64,000 nucleotides of DNA, taken from the NCBI GenBank assembly GCA_023435725.1, contig JAEYRD010000027.1, positions 1-64,000 on the forward strand. The letters run 5' to 3'. Below are positions 9,428 to 17,112 of this stretch, in pieces; the stretch's first letter is position 1; each line of letters starts with the position of its first letter. The notes beneath the pieces were generated by a model. The model saw only the letters and a program-made list of their open reading frames with translations, did not search any database and was not told the DNA's origin. The DNA is from Pseudomonadota bacterium (GTDB taxonomy: Bacteria > Pseudomonadota > Alphaproteobacteria > Rhizobiales > Xanthobacteraceae). The translations under genes were made by a program, and so were the position numbers.

Positions 9428-9556
9428 TTATGCTTGGGTTGTGTCCCGCATCGCCAGCGACACCCTCAATTCACGTGCAGACTCCTTGCGAGTCAGAAAC
9501 GTCAGCCCGACTGATGGTACGGGTGGCGGACTCCGCATTTTGCGTGTGTGCGTCAT
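9428..9556 (-). CDS. truncated paralogue of the adjacent HTH protein
   Basis: A 42-codon frame from ATG 9556 to TAA 9428. Residues 20-33 read FLTRKESARELRVS, nearly identical to FLTRKEAARELRVS of the neighbouring 85-residue protein, but the match ends there and a short unrelated tail (LAMRDTTQA) closes the frame, so the recognition helix and wing are missing. Either the remnant of a tandem duplication or a decayed first copy. It ends 12 bases before the full-length gene starts. Function unlikely, though a short interfering peptide cannot be excluded. Confidence 0.5.
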   Translation of the reverse strand: MTHTRKMRSPPPVPSVGLTFLTRKESARELRVSLAMRDTTQA

Positions 9557-9702
9557 GACATCCGCATCCCTTTAGACCATGGTAGTTGAACCGCCGCGTC
9601 GTCTGATCACCTGACCATCGATCTGGGTCGAGGATCATTTAGCTACTCATAGTCTGTAGATTCAAAGTCGTCATCTCCACAAGCCTGCGCACCATTCTTC
9701 TT

Positions 9703-9981
9703 GTGGATGATGGCATGCCCTCTAAGCAGCAGCTTCGTAAGCCGAGTCCCGCGCTTACGCAGATCTTAGCGCGCAATGTAGTGCGCTTGCGACGCGCGAA
9801 AGGGTTGTCCCAAGAAGCGTTGGCTGATGTGTGCGGTCTTCACCGAACCTATGTGGGGTCAGTCGAACGCGGGGAGCGAAACGTAACCTTGAGTACACTC
9901 GAAGTTTTTGCCGATGCCCTCAAAGTCTCGGTGATTGACTTGTTGACCAAGGGCGTTGATGACACTCGCCGCTCGCGATGA
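9703..9981 (+). CDS. XRE-family transcriptional regulator
   Basis: A 92-residue protein with one Cro/CI-type HTH: ARNVVRLRRAKGLSQEALADVCGLHRTYVGSVERGERNVTLSTLEVFADAL (about residues 24-74). It resembles small phage repressors and restriction-modification controller proteins. The start may be ATG 9703 or 9715. Convergent with the ImmA/IrrE gene that ends at 10050; the spaces on both sides are AT-rich. Inferred role: controlling expression within the island, or acting as the antitoxin-like partner of a neighbour. Confidence 0.8.
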   Translation: MDDGMPSKQQLRKPSPALTQILARNVVRLRRAKGLSQEALADVCGLHRTYVGSVERGERNVTLSTLEVFADALKVSVIDLLTKGVDDTRRSR

Positions 9982-10049
9982 CCCGCAGCGGGAGCTGAAG
10001 GGGAGCTTCGTGACCACGTTGCGCACCGTCTTTGTCGCAAGCAGCGGAC

Positions 10050-11210
10050 TTATTTCAGCTTGAATACGCCGGGTGACGTTTGCTCCGCCGGGCGCGCCTC
10101 CTTGAGTTCGGAGCCGAACAATCGAACAACCAAATCTAGAGAAAATCCTAGCTCATCCTCTACACCCGCCTCCCGCACCTTTTTTTGGTCAGTTAAGAGC
10201 TTCCAGCATTTGAGAAGCCACTGCGGCTGTTCCATCGGAATTTCGTTATCTAGGGGCTCGTTCTTATTGTAGCGGTTGAAGCTGATCTGCTTCCGGAAAA
10301 GGATGTATTGGTACTCGTCAATGATCCCAATCTGCTTGGCGCGGTGAGCTATTGCCTGCATAGACACTCGCCAGCGAGCCTTCATGCCTTCCAAGTGTTT
10401 CAGGCGAGCAGAGTAAAACTCGCGCAACATTGCATTGCGCGGCAGTAACAGAGAGCCAGCAAACATGTTGGCTTCGCTTTCGATGTGCTCGCGAATGTCC
10501 TTATTCTCTAAGTCTTCCTGTGCAATGTGACGATGGAGCAGCAAATGCCCTAGTTCGTGCGCAGCATCGAACCTAGAACGGGAGGAGGATTTCTTTTCAG
10601 AGCCAAGCAATACATATGGGCGTTGCCGTATCCAGCAGGAAAAAGCGTCGATTTCATCTGAACCGAGTTCGAAGCGAGTCACGACAATGCCGTGTGTTTC
10701 GAATAACGCTATGACGTTAGCAATTGGCCCTTCACCTAGTCCCCAATGCTTCCTCACTGACGATGCAATTTCATCAATCTCATTCAGCGTATAGCCAGAT
10801 TCTGCTTTAGCAGGCGGAACATCCGGCAAATTGACAACTGGGAGCTTGATGTTTTGCCCAATAAACCCGACCAACTCCCACAGCCATTTTGTTTTAACAT
10901 CCAGAGCGTAGTTGACCTTATTCGACCGCGTTCCGATGCTGCGGAAAAAGCGCGTCCCTCTGATACCGTCAAAAGAAGGGCTGGATCGCAGGAAAAAGGA
11001 AACGGGCTGCTCCAAAATTTCGGCCATACGCAGCAAGACCGACATGTCTGGCCGTCGGTCGCCGGTCTCGTAGTAGCCGATAGCCTGCCCGGTCAGCCCA
11101 AGATCGCGAGCCAATTCGGCGCGCGACATCTGCCGCACTAGCCGAGCCTCGACCAAGCGCTGCGGCACAAATCCGGTGGTTCTGTCTGGAAAGGCAACTA
11201 GCTTACTCAT
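10050..11210 (-). CDS. XRE HTH plus ImmA/IrrE metallopeptidase
   Basis: A 386-residue two-domain protein. Residues 17-65 form an XRE HTH (VEARLVRQMSRAELARDLGLTGQAIGYYETGDRRPDM). Around residue 215 is the zinc-protease signature DAAHELGHLLLH (HExxH), followed by a downstream acidic stretch HIESEANMFAGSLLLPR, the usual third-ligand region of ImmA/IrrE (Peptidase_M78). Family members cleave phage or ICE repressors, or act with a second gene as toxin-antitoxin or stress sensors. The start overlaps the stop of the 222-residue gene at 11203 by 8 bases, implying co-translation. GC content is well below that of the flanking chromosome, a sign of transfer. Confidence 0.85.
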   Translation of the reverse strand: MSKLVAFPDRTTGFVPQRLVEARLVRQMSRAELARDLGLTGQAIGYYETGDRRPDMSVLLRMAEILEQPVSFFLRSSPSFDGIRGTRFFRSIGTRSNKVNYALDVKTKWLWELVGFIGQNIKLPVVNLPDVPPAKAESGYTLNEIDEIASSVRKHWGLGEGPIANVIALFETHGIVVTRFELGSDEIDAFSCWIRQRPYVLLGSEKKSSSRSRFDAAHELGHLLLHRHIAQEDLENKDIREHIESEANMFAGSLLLPRNAMLREFYSARLKHLEGMKARWRVSMQAIAHRAKQIGIIDEYQYILFRKQISFNRYNKNEPLDNEIPMEQPQWLLKCWKLLTDQKKVREAGVEDELGFSLDLVVRLFGSELKEARPAEQTSPGVFKLK

Positions 11211-11871
11211 CGTCCCTTAGGTGTCGTTGGATATTTTCTATCGTTTCTGGGTCCGGCGATTCAGACGGGCCTTCCGGCGGCGGTAGATCGGTCAGCGGCA
11301 TCTCGTGGGGCATTCGCATTAAATTCGGAGACCGATAGATATGCCGATTGCGCTCCGGATGGGGATACGCAAGATGCGCGAAATTGAGTTCTTGGTAGCC
11401 GTGCAGAATGTGAAGCAATCGGCGTTCGCCATCCTTGGCTGCTTCCTCTCTGGCGCGGATTAGATTTTCGTCCCAATCATCAAACAAACCAACTTCATTC
11501 AATTCCGCGTAGTTGTTGCGGAACACTGCTAGACGAGGCTTTTTGCGGGGGTCTTCGACTTGGTTGATCGTGATCCTGGCGCGGGCGGTCAGCATTACAA
11601 AATGTTTGCCGGTCGGTCTGGCGAAAAACTCCCATGTTCCATCGAAGGAGGGCAGGCTGCCATTCTTGACCAGCTTCTGAAATTCGTATGACGCCGCTAG
11701 CATGATTAAGTCGCCGCGCTGATACTTGCCGCCCGGTGTCCCGAGGTAAGGCGACCCATCGATAGTGGCGTCGGCAGCGAGGTAGGCGCGACGAATTGTA
11801 GTGGGAATGAGTGGCCAAATCGATTGAGGCACCTCTTCGGTGGTAAATTGCTCTGCCGGGTTATCGGACAC
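11203..11871 (-). CDS. uncharacterised partner of the ImmA/IrrE protein
   Basis: I do not recognise this 222-residue protein. It has no signal peptide or membrane segment. It opens with an acidic tail (SDNPAEQFTTEEVPQSIWPLIP), has a mixed central region with WEFFARPTGKHFVMLTARARITI (about 83-105), and ends with a proline- and acid-rich segment (LPPPEGPSESPDPETIENIQRHLRDDE). It is the first gene of a two-gene unit, its stop overlapping the start of the XRE-ImmA/IrrE gene. By analogy with ImmA/IrrE pairs it could be the effector or the cleavage target, but nothing in the sequence proves this. Confidence 0.65.
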   Translation of the reverse strand: MSDNPAEQFTTEEVPQSIWPLIPTTIRRAYLAADATIDGSPYLGTPGGKYQRGDLIMLAASYEFQKLVKNGSLPSFDGTWEFFARPTGKHFVMLTARARITINQVEDPRKKPRLAVFRNNYAELNEVGLFDDWDENLIRAREEAAKDGERRLLHILHGYQELNFAHLAYPHPERNRHIYRSPNLMRMPHEMPLTDLPPPEGPSESPDPETIENIQRHLRDDE

Positions 11872-11999
11872 AGTCCAGCTCCGTTGTGATTTGCGCTGGA
11901 CAACAAAATCCGATTTTTACATCAAAATGTCAACAGAAGGTTAGCGAGCCTTCCACCGGCATTTTGAGAACCCGCAGGACTACCTTCCGCTCAGGAGCC

Positions 12000-12200
12000 A
12001 GAAAGCCAAAGAAAAAGGCGGCCCGCTAAGGCCGCCCTTTCCTTTTCGACTGTCTCTGGGGGGAGGGTGCGAACACCCCGCATGGCCCAAAGCGCATGGT
12101 CGTGACCGTAGTGCCTACAACGTCCAAGTCAACATTTGGTTGACGGGAACCTCATCAAAATTGCATGCTCGACGCGAACTTTTTTCCGAAACTCCAGCGT
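12000..12200. ncRNA. possible small RNA, hairpin-rich intergenic stretch
   Basis: Between two divergent island genes lies about 340 bases without a credible gene. It holds the terminator-like hairpin at 12014-12040 and a second tight hairpin GGGTG-CGAA-CACCC at 12066-12079. A minus-strand transcript starting near 12200 and ending in the T-run at about 12012 would have the shape of a small RNA of 150-190 nt. No known family recognised; low confidence. Confidence 0.25.
12013..12046. terminator. terminator-like hairpin inside the island
   Basis: A strong stem (AAAGGCGGCC at 12014-12023 with GGCCGCCCTTT at 12030-12040, one bulged base) is flanked by A-rich and T-rich runs, so it could end transcripts in either direction. 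On the minus strand it is followed by TTTTTCTTT. No protein gene ends next to it; see the non-coding candidate at 12000-12200. Confidence 0.55.
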
Positions 12201-12214
12201 TTTCAGCGCATTAA

Positions 12215-12898
12215 ATGGCAGAAAATTTTAGCGCCCAAGAACAGATGGCGATCCCGGTCGTCTTATCAACCCCGCGTTTCCAAACTTTCCTAGCCGCTAG
12301 AAATAACAATGCTCTCAAGGCGTTACAGTTATATCATTGGAACGCACAGGTCTCTGCGGCATTTCTCTACCCCTTGCACGTCTTTGAAATTTGCTTGAGG
12401 AACGCGGTCGCGAATGCGGCGGAATCAGCTTACCTCACCCCCGACTGGCCGTGGTCCACAGCCTTCGAAACGAGCTTGCCAGCCACTCAGTCCTTGCAGC
12501 GATTCAGCCCACGGCGCGAACTCGTAGCTACCCGAGATTGGCAACCCCGCCCTCAGCAAACGACCGGAAAGGTCATTGCAGAACTCAAATTCGCTTTTTG
12601 GGTCTCGATGTACACGGGACGGCACGACGGCCGTCTCTGGAATCATTATTTGCGCAGGGAGTATCCGAACCTCCCTCAAGGGATGACAGTAGCAGCCGCC
12701 AGAGAAAAGATACGTAATGCGGCCGACAAGATCAGAGACTTGAGGAATAGAATTGCTCACCACGAGCCGATCTTCTCAAGAGATCTAAAGGTTGAGTACG
12801 GACTGCTTGCCGAGATCGTCGGATATCGGTGCGGACATACGGCCGCTTGGATGAAGCGAACCCAAGACGTCATGTGGCTGCTCGACCTACAGCCCTAG
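12215..12898 (+). CDS. Abi-like protein with HEPN RNase motif
   Basis: A 227-residue protein resembling the Abi_2/AbiD abortive-infection group. Near the N-terminus is the typical YHWNAQVSAAFLYPLHVFEICLRNAV (about 48-73); near residue 180 is DKIRDLRNRIAHHEPIF, containing the R-x4-H HEPN ribonuclease motif followed by HEP. Such proteins arrest growth of phage-infected cells by cutting RNA. It is the last gene before attR, oriented toward it, and AT-rich relative to the chromosome. ATG 12215 is the first start in the frame; no strong ribosome-binding site precedes it. Family call is good; target unknown. Confidence 0.78.
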   Translation: MAENFSAQEQMAIPVVLSTPRFQTFLAARNNNALKALQLYHWNAQVSAAFLYPLHVFEICLRNAVANAAESAYLTPDWPWSTAFETSLPATQSLQRFSPRRELVATRDWQPRPQQTTGKVIAELKFAFWVSMYTGRHDGRLWNHYLRREYPNLPQGMTVAAAREKIRNAADKIRDLRNRIAHHEPIFSRDLKVEYGLLAEIVGYRCGHTAAWMKRTQDVMWLLDLQP

Positions 12899-12966
12899 TG
12901 ACCTCCAAATTGCAGTTGGGGGTAATGTAATGGTGATCCTTGACGTCGTTCGAATCAAACAGGCTT

Positions 12967-12992
12967 TGGAATCAAAAGAGGAATCAAAATCG
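12967..12992 (+). repeat. short direct repeat near attR
   Basis: GGAATCAAAA occurs twice, 13 bases apart, about 55-80 bases before attR. Recombinase arm-binding sites often appear as short direct repeats at this distance from an attachment core, but two copies could be chance. Confidence 0.35.
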
Positions 12993-13046
12993 GCGATCAG
13001 ACGTTCACGTGTGGTGTTAAGTCCACGTCGGGCATGAGGTTTTTCT

Positions 13047-13073
13047 GAGGTTCGATCCCTCCCGCCCCAGCCA
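13047..13073 (+). repeat. attR: 27-bp copy of the tRNA-Gln 3' end
   Basis: An exact copy of 8957-8983, including the encoded CCA. The rest of a tRNA is absent upstream, so this is an attachment-site copy, not a tRNA gene. It marks the right border of the 4.1-kb island. Confidence 0.9.
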
Positions 13074-13361
13074 GTTGATCTTGCTTACTTAAATCGTCTT
13101 CTTGGTTGCTTCCTTTGGGAAGGCGGATTCCGCCGCCCGTCGAAGGCCTGACGCAACGCGTAGAAATGCGCGACTGCGACTCCTGGCAAATCTAAACTGA
13201 CCTAAGCCGATTCCACACCGGTGCGGTTTCGCGGCGGCGATCCAGTCAACGGCTATACCTGGTGCAAAGCGCGCGAGCGCAAAAACATCGCCGCAATCCT
13301 GAGCTTAGTCGAGTCTGCGCTAAAGCCAAGAAGGCGCCGGCAAAAATCAGGAGATGCGCCC

Positions 13362-14743
13362 ATGGCGAATCTGACCAGGCGGCAACTCGGAACGCTTTTG
13401 GTGTCCGCTGCCGCCGCCTCCGCGTCGTATTCGAGTGCCGCCGCAACAGCGCAAGATGGATCGCCGGATGAGCGCGCGAAGGCGGTTGAACAGCAAATGA
13501 CGGATGACGAGCGGTTCTCGCTTATCATCAGTCTACTTGGGGCTGTTCCTACCCTCGGCGTGCCGCGCGACAAGCGTATTCCTGAAGCCGTCACGAACAT
13601 GAGTGCGGGCTTCACGCCCGGAATCCCGCGGCTCGGGATCCCTGCATTGCAGTCGAGCGACGCCAGCATGGGTGTCACCAACCCCGGTTATCGCCTGGAC
13701 GACAAGGGTGCCACGGCATTCCCCGCCTCCATCGTCGTGGGGGCCAGCTTCAATCCCAAGCTCGCGCGTGACGGTGGTGAGGCGATCGGTCGCGAAGCCC
13801 GTGTGCGCGGCTTCAACATCATGCTGGCGGGCGGTGTCAATATTACCCGCGATCCGCGCAACGGCCGGAATTTCGAATACTACTCCGAAGATCCTTTCCA
13901 CAGCGCCGTCCTCGCGGCGGAAGCAGTCAACGGGATCCAGGGCGAGGGCGTCATCTCGACGCTCAAGCACTACGCGCTGAACTGCAACGAGACGAACCGG
14001 CACTGTCTTTGCCGTGGGGGCAGGACGCGGTCATCGAGGCTGCGGCCAGCGTCAACTCGAACACGATCGTCGTGCTCGAAACCGGAAATCCCGTCTCGAT
14101 GCCGTGGCGCGACAAGGTCAGGGCGATCGTGCAGGCCTGGTATCCCGGGCAGAGCGGCGGACAGGCCATCGCCGAGGTGCTAACCGGCAAGGTAAATCCC
14201 TCGGGGCGCCTGCCCATCACGTTTCCGGAAAGCCTTGCCCAAACTCCACGGCCGGAGCTGCCGGGCATTGAGACGCCTTGGGGAACGCCGACAACGATCA
14301 ACTACAATGAAGGTGCGGAGGCCGGGTACCGCTGGTACGCGCAGAAGAATCTCAAACCGCTTTACGCCTTTGGGCACGGGCTGAGCTACACGAGTTTCTC
14401 CTACAGCGACCTGAAAGTGAGCGGCGGCGCGACCGTTCTTGCGTCGTTCACGGTCACGAATACCGGTCCTCGCGACGGCACCGACGTGCCGCGGGCGTAC
14501 CTGACCGAGGCGCCCGACGAAAAGCGTATGCGGCTTGTCGGCTTCGAGCGCATCACTTTGAAGCCGGGTGAAGCAAAACGCGTGAGCGTGACTGCCGATC
14601 CGCGCTTGCTTGCGCGCTTCGACACCCAGTCCGGCCGCTGGAGAATCCTGGACGGTCGCTACCGAATTGCACTTGGCAAATCGGCCGAAGATCTTGTGCT
14701 AGACGCTGAGATGCAATTGCCGATGCGTTCATTCGGCGTGTGA
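13362..14743 (+). pseudogene. GH3 beta-glucosidase, internally deleted and frameshifted
   Basis: The first part (ATG 13362, ribosome site AGGAG 13 bases upstream) has a twin-arginine-type leader (NLTRRQLGTLLVSAAAASA) and a GH3 N-terminal domain with GVNITRDPRNGRNFEYYSEDP and GEGVISTLKHYALNCNETNRH. Near 14002 the frame breaks; the +1 frame continues with LSLPWGQDAVIEAAASVNSNTIVVLETGNPVSMPW, the GH3 C-terminal domain, then a fibronectin-like end to TGA 14743. The two parts cover about 455 residues against 700 or more in the family. The missing stretch, roughly 200-250 residues, would hold the catalytic Asp. The gene cannot make an active glucosidase. The cause is one deletion event shifting the frame, as far as the sequence shows. 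Confidence 0.85.
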
Positions 14744-14895
14744 GGTCATGAACGCGCGAGACGTTGGGTAGACGGTTTTCACAATTTATCGTGATGCGCG
14801 ATGATGATGAGGTTTGACCAGCATCAATCCCTGCATATCACCGGCAGCTTAGATTTCTCCTTGCGCGTTCGTCCCACGTTGCAGCGGAGATTGTC

Positions 14896-15939
14896 ATGAA
14901 AGCACTCGTCTACAATGGCCCCGGGAGGAAGACCCTGGAGGAGAGGTCGAAGCCGGAGATCTCCGCTCCGACCGATGCCATCGTGAGGCTTGTGAAGACG
15001 ACGATCTGCGGGACCGACCTTCATATCTTGAAAGGCGATGTTCCAACCTGCGCGCCCGGCCGCATCCTCGGCCATGAAGGCGTTGGTGTCATCGACAAGG
15101 TCGGAAACGCCGTTACCGCATTCAAGCCTGGCGATCGCGTCATTATCTCCTGCATTTCCTCTTGCGGGACGTGTGACTACTGCCGGCGCGGCATGTATTC
15201 TCATTGCGCGAATGGCGGATGGATCCTCGGCAACCGGATCGACGGAACGCAGGCGGAGTTCGTTCGCACGCCTTTCGCCGATACCAGCCTCTATCATGTA
15301 CCGGCTGGAGCCGAAGAAGACGCGCTGGTGATGCTCAGTGACATTCTTCCGACCGGATTTGAATGCGGCGTGCTTAACGGCAAGGTTCAGCCTGGATCAA
15401 CCGTCGCAATCGTCGGCGCCGGCCCGATCGGGCTGGCGGCGCTTCTGACGGCGCAGTTTTACTCGCCGGCCGAAATCATCATGATAGACCTCGACGACAA
15501 TCGGCTGGAGGTGTCGTCCCGCTTCGGCGCCACGACGGTGATCAACAACAAGGATGGCAGGGCGGTCGAAAAGGTCATGGAGATGACGGGCGGCCGCGGC
15601 GTCGATACTGCTATCGAAGCTGTCGGTGTGCCGGCCAGTTTCATCACTTGCGAGGATATCGTAGGGCCGGGCGGTGTCATCGCCAACGTCGGGGTTCACG
15701 GCGTCAAGGTGGACCTGCATCTGGAGCGCCTATGGGACCGGAATATCTCGATCACGACGAGGCTCGTCGATACCGTGACGACGCCAATGCTGCTCAAGAC
15801 GGTGCAGTCGCACAAGATCGACGCCAAGAAGCTCGTTACGCATCGATTCAAGTTCGAGAAGATCATCGAGGCTTATGAGACGTTCGCCGCCGCTGCCAGT
15901 ACTCGCGCACTCAAGGTCCTGATCGAATTTGAGACCTGA
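14896..15939 (+). CDS. zinc-dependent alcohol dehydrogenase
   Basis: A 347-residue medium-chain dehydrogenase. The catalytic zinc site is visible in TICGTDLHILKGD and GRILGHEGVG (residues 37-62), the structural zinc site in CISSCGTCDYCRRGMYSHC (about 92-110), and the NAD-binding fold in VAIVGAGPIGLAALL (about 169-183). This sub-group (starting MKALVYNGPG) includes threonine- and alcohol-dehydrogenase-like enzymes acting on small alcohols or sugars; the exact substrate is unknown. It stands alone, 150 bases after the GH3 pseudogene. Confidence 0.92.
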   Translation: MKALVYNGPGRKTLEERSKPEISAPTDAIVRLVKTTICGTDLHILKGDVPTCAPGRILGHEGVGVIDKVGNAVTAFKPGDRVIISCISSCGTCDYCRRGMYSHCANGGWILGNRIDGTQAEFVRTPFADTSLYHVPAGAEEDALVMLSDILPTGFECGVLNGKVQPGSTVAIVGAGPIGLAALLTAQFYSPAEIIMIDLDDNRLEVSSRFGATTVINNKDGRAVEKVMEMTGGRGVDTAIEAVGVPASFITCEDIVGPGGVIANVGVHGVKVDLHLERLWDRNISITTRLVDTVTTPMLLKTVQSHKIDAKKLVTHRFKFEKIIEAYETFAAAASTRALKVLIEFET

Positions 15940-16215
15940 ACTTCGGCGGACAGCAGAGGTCTTCGAACGAAATCTCGGGCCGGCTCCAGGCTCGCCATCC
16001 CACGCGGGCTCAATCGACTCTGGAGCGACGGTGGCCTGCAATATGCGCCTCCCATGCGCTGACGCCAGATCGCAAGAGCTGGACTCGGATACTGAAGCAC
16101 AGCCCCGAATACGCGGGCCCCGTTTTTGCCGGGACCTATCTCCGGTGAGGCTGTCGCCAATTGGAAACAACTGCCAAGCTATTGATCGTGCTAAGACGCT
16201 TTAAAACGCGCAGCG

Positions 16216-17028
16216 TTACTGTTGGTATGCGATCAAGTGTTGGGAGATATCGTCCGCCGCAGCCTTCAGTGCGGGCATGTATTTCTTGAATAGCGCCTTT
16301 GGCGAATGGCGCGCCAGATTTGTGGACAGGTTGATAGCCGCGACCGTGCTGCCGTTAGCGCCGTAGATCGGGACGGCCATGCCGAACGCACCAAGTTCGA
16401 GTTCTTCGACAACCATGCTCCAGCCCTCCAAGCGGACCTTTTCGATTTCGTGTTCGAGCTTGCGAAGGTCGGTCACCGTCGTTCGCGTCCATTGACGCCT
16501 TTCCGAATTGGCCAGCGCCGCCGAGCATTCGTCCTTCGGCAGACCTGCAAGAAGCACGCGTCCCATAGACGTACAGAATGCCGGAATACGACTTCCGGTG
16601 GTCAATCCGCGTCGCAGTACGCTCGTGACCTCGGCGCGCGCGATGTAGAGGACGTCTGTGCCGTCGAGCACCGAGATGGCGACGACCTCGTCGGCCTTGC
16701 GGGATAGTGTCTCGATCACGGGCTGCGCCACCTCCCTCAGCGATAGCGACGACAGATACGAAAAGCCCAGTTGAAGAATGCGCGGAGTGAGCATGAAGTC
16801 GTCACCCTCCTGGCGCGCCATTCCAAGAGTGACGAGCGTGTATAGCAAGCGGCGTGCGCCGGCCCTCGGCAGATTTGTGTGCCGCGCGACCTCGGTGAGA
16901 GTTAGCTTGCGGTGATCACCGAACGCCGAAATGACGGCGAGCCCCTTCGCGAAGGCTTCGACAAAGGTGTCGCTGCCGCCGGGCCACTTCGAGATGTCTG
17001 TCCACGGATCGCTGACACGTACAGGCAT
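16216..17028 (-). CDS. IclR-family transcriptional regulator (PcaR/PobR-like)
   Basis: A 270-residue regulator: N-terminal winged HTH (FAKGLAVISAFGDHRKLTLTEVARHTNLPRAGARRLLYTL, about 24-66) and C-terminal effector-binding domain with FCTSMGRVLLAGLP (about 153-166) and the closing GSTVAAINLSTNLAR. The PcaR/PobR subgroup usually responds to aromatic acids. Divergent from the Bug-receptor, amidohydrolase and Rieske genes across 81 bases that hold two spaced palindromes, so it most likely controls them and itself. Confidence 0.9.
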   Translation of the reverse strand: MPVRVSDPWTDISKWPGGSDTFVEAFAKGLAVISAFGDHRKLTLTEVARHTNLPRAGARRLLYTLVTLGMARQEGDDFMLTPRILQLGFSYLSSLSLREVAQPVIETLSRKADEVVAISVLDGTDVLYIARAEVTSVLRRGLTTGSRIPAFCTSMGRVLLAGLPKDECSAALANSERRQWTRTTVTDLRKLEHEIEKVRLEGWSMVVEELELGAFGMAVPIYGANGSTVAAINLSTNLARHSPKALFKKYMPALKAAADDISQHLIAYQQ

Positions 17029-17063
17029 TATATTGCCAAACCCCTCGGCTTGTGGTTATCGTT

Positions 17064-17097
17064 GTTCGATAGTCGACTTTAAGTTCGACAGTCGAAC
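17064..17097. promoter_or_regulatory. double palindromic operator of the IclR regulator
   Basis: GTTCGACAGTCGAAC (17083-17097) is a perfect palindrome around a central A. An imperfect copy GTTCGATAGTCGAC lies 19 bases upstream (17064-17077). Two dyads spaced about two helical turns apart are typical for IclR tetramers. The pair sits in the divergent promoter between the IclR gene (start 17028) and the Bug gene (start 17113). Confidence 0.65.
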
Positions 17098-17112
17098 ATT
17101 GGAAGGGGGATG

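Larger units (their letters stand above)
8957..13073. mobile_element. 4.1-kb genomic island integrated at tRNA-Gln, no integrase
   Basis: The element is bounded by the 27-bp direct repeats. Base composition inside, especially 9.6-12.9 kb, is visibly more AT-rich than both sides. Cargo: an excisionase-like HTH gene and a truncated copy, an XRE regulator, an overlapping unknown/ImmA-IrrE pair, an Abi-like HEPN gene and a hairpin-rich non-coding stretch. No tyrosine or serine recombinase is encoded, so the island is either immobile or moved by an enzyme supplied in trans. Confidence 0.85.

Noticed and set aside
13047..13073. A second tRNA-Gln gene
   Set aside because: Only the T-arm and acceptor end are present; D-arm and anticodon are missing, so it is an attachment-site copy.
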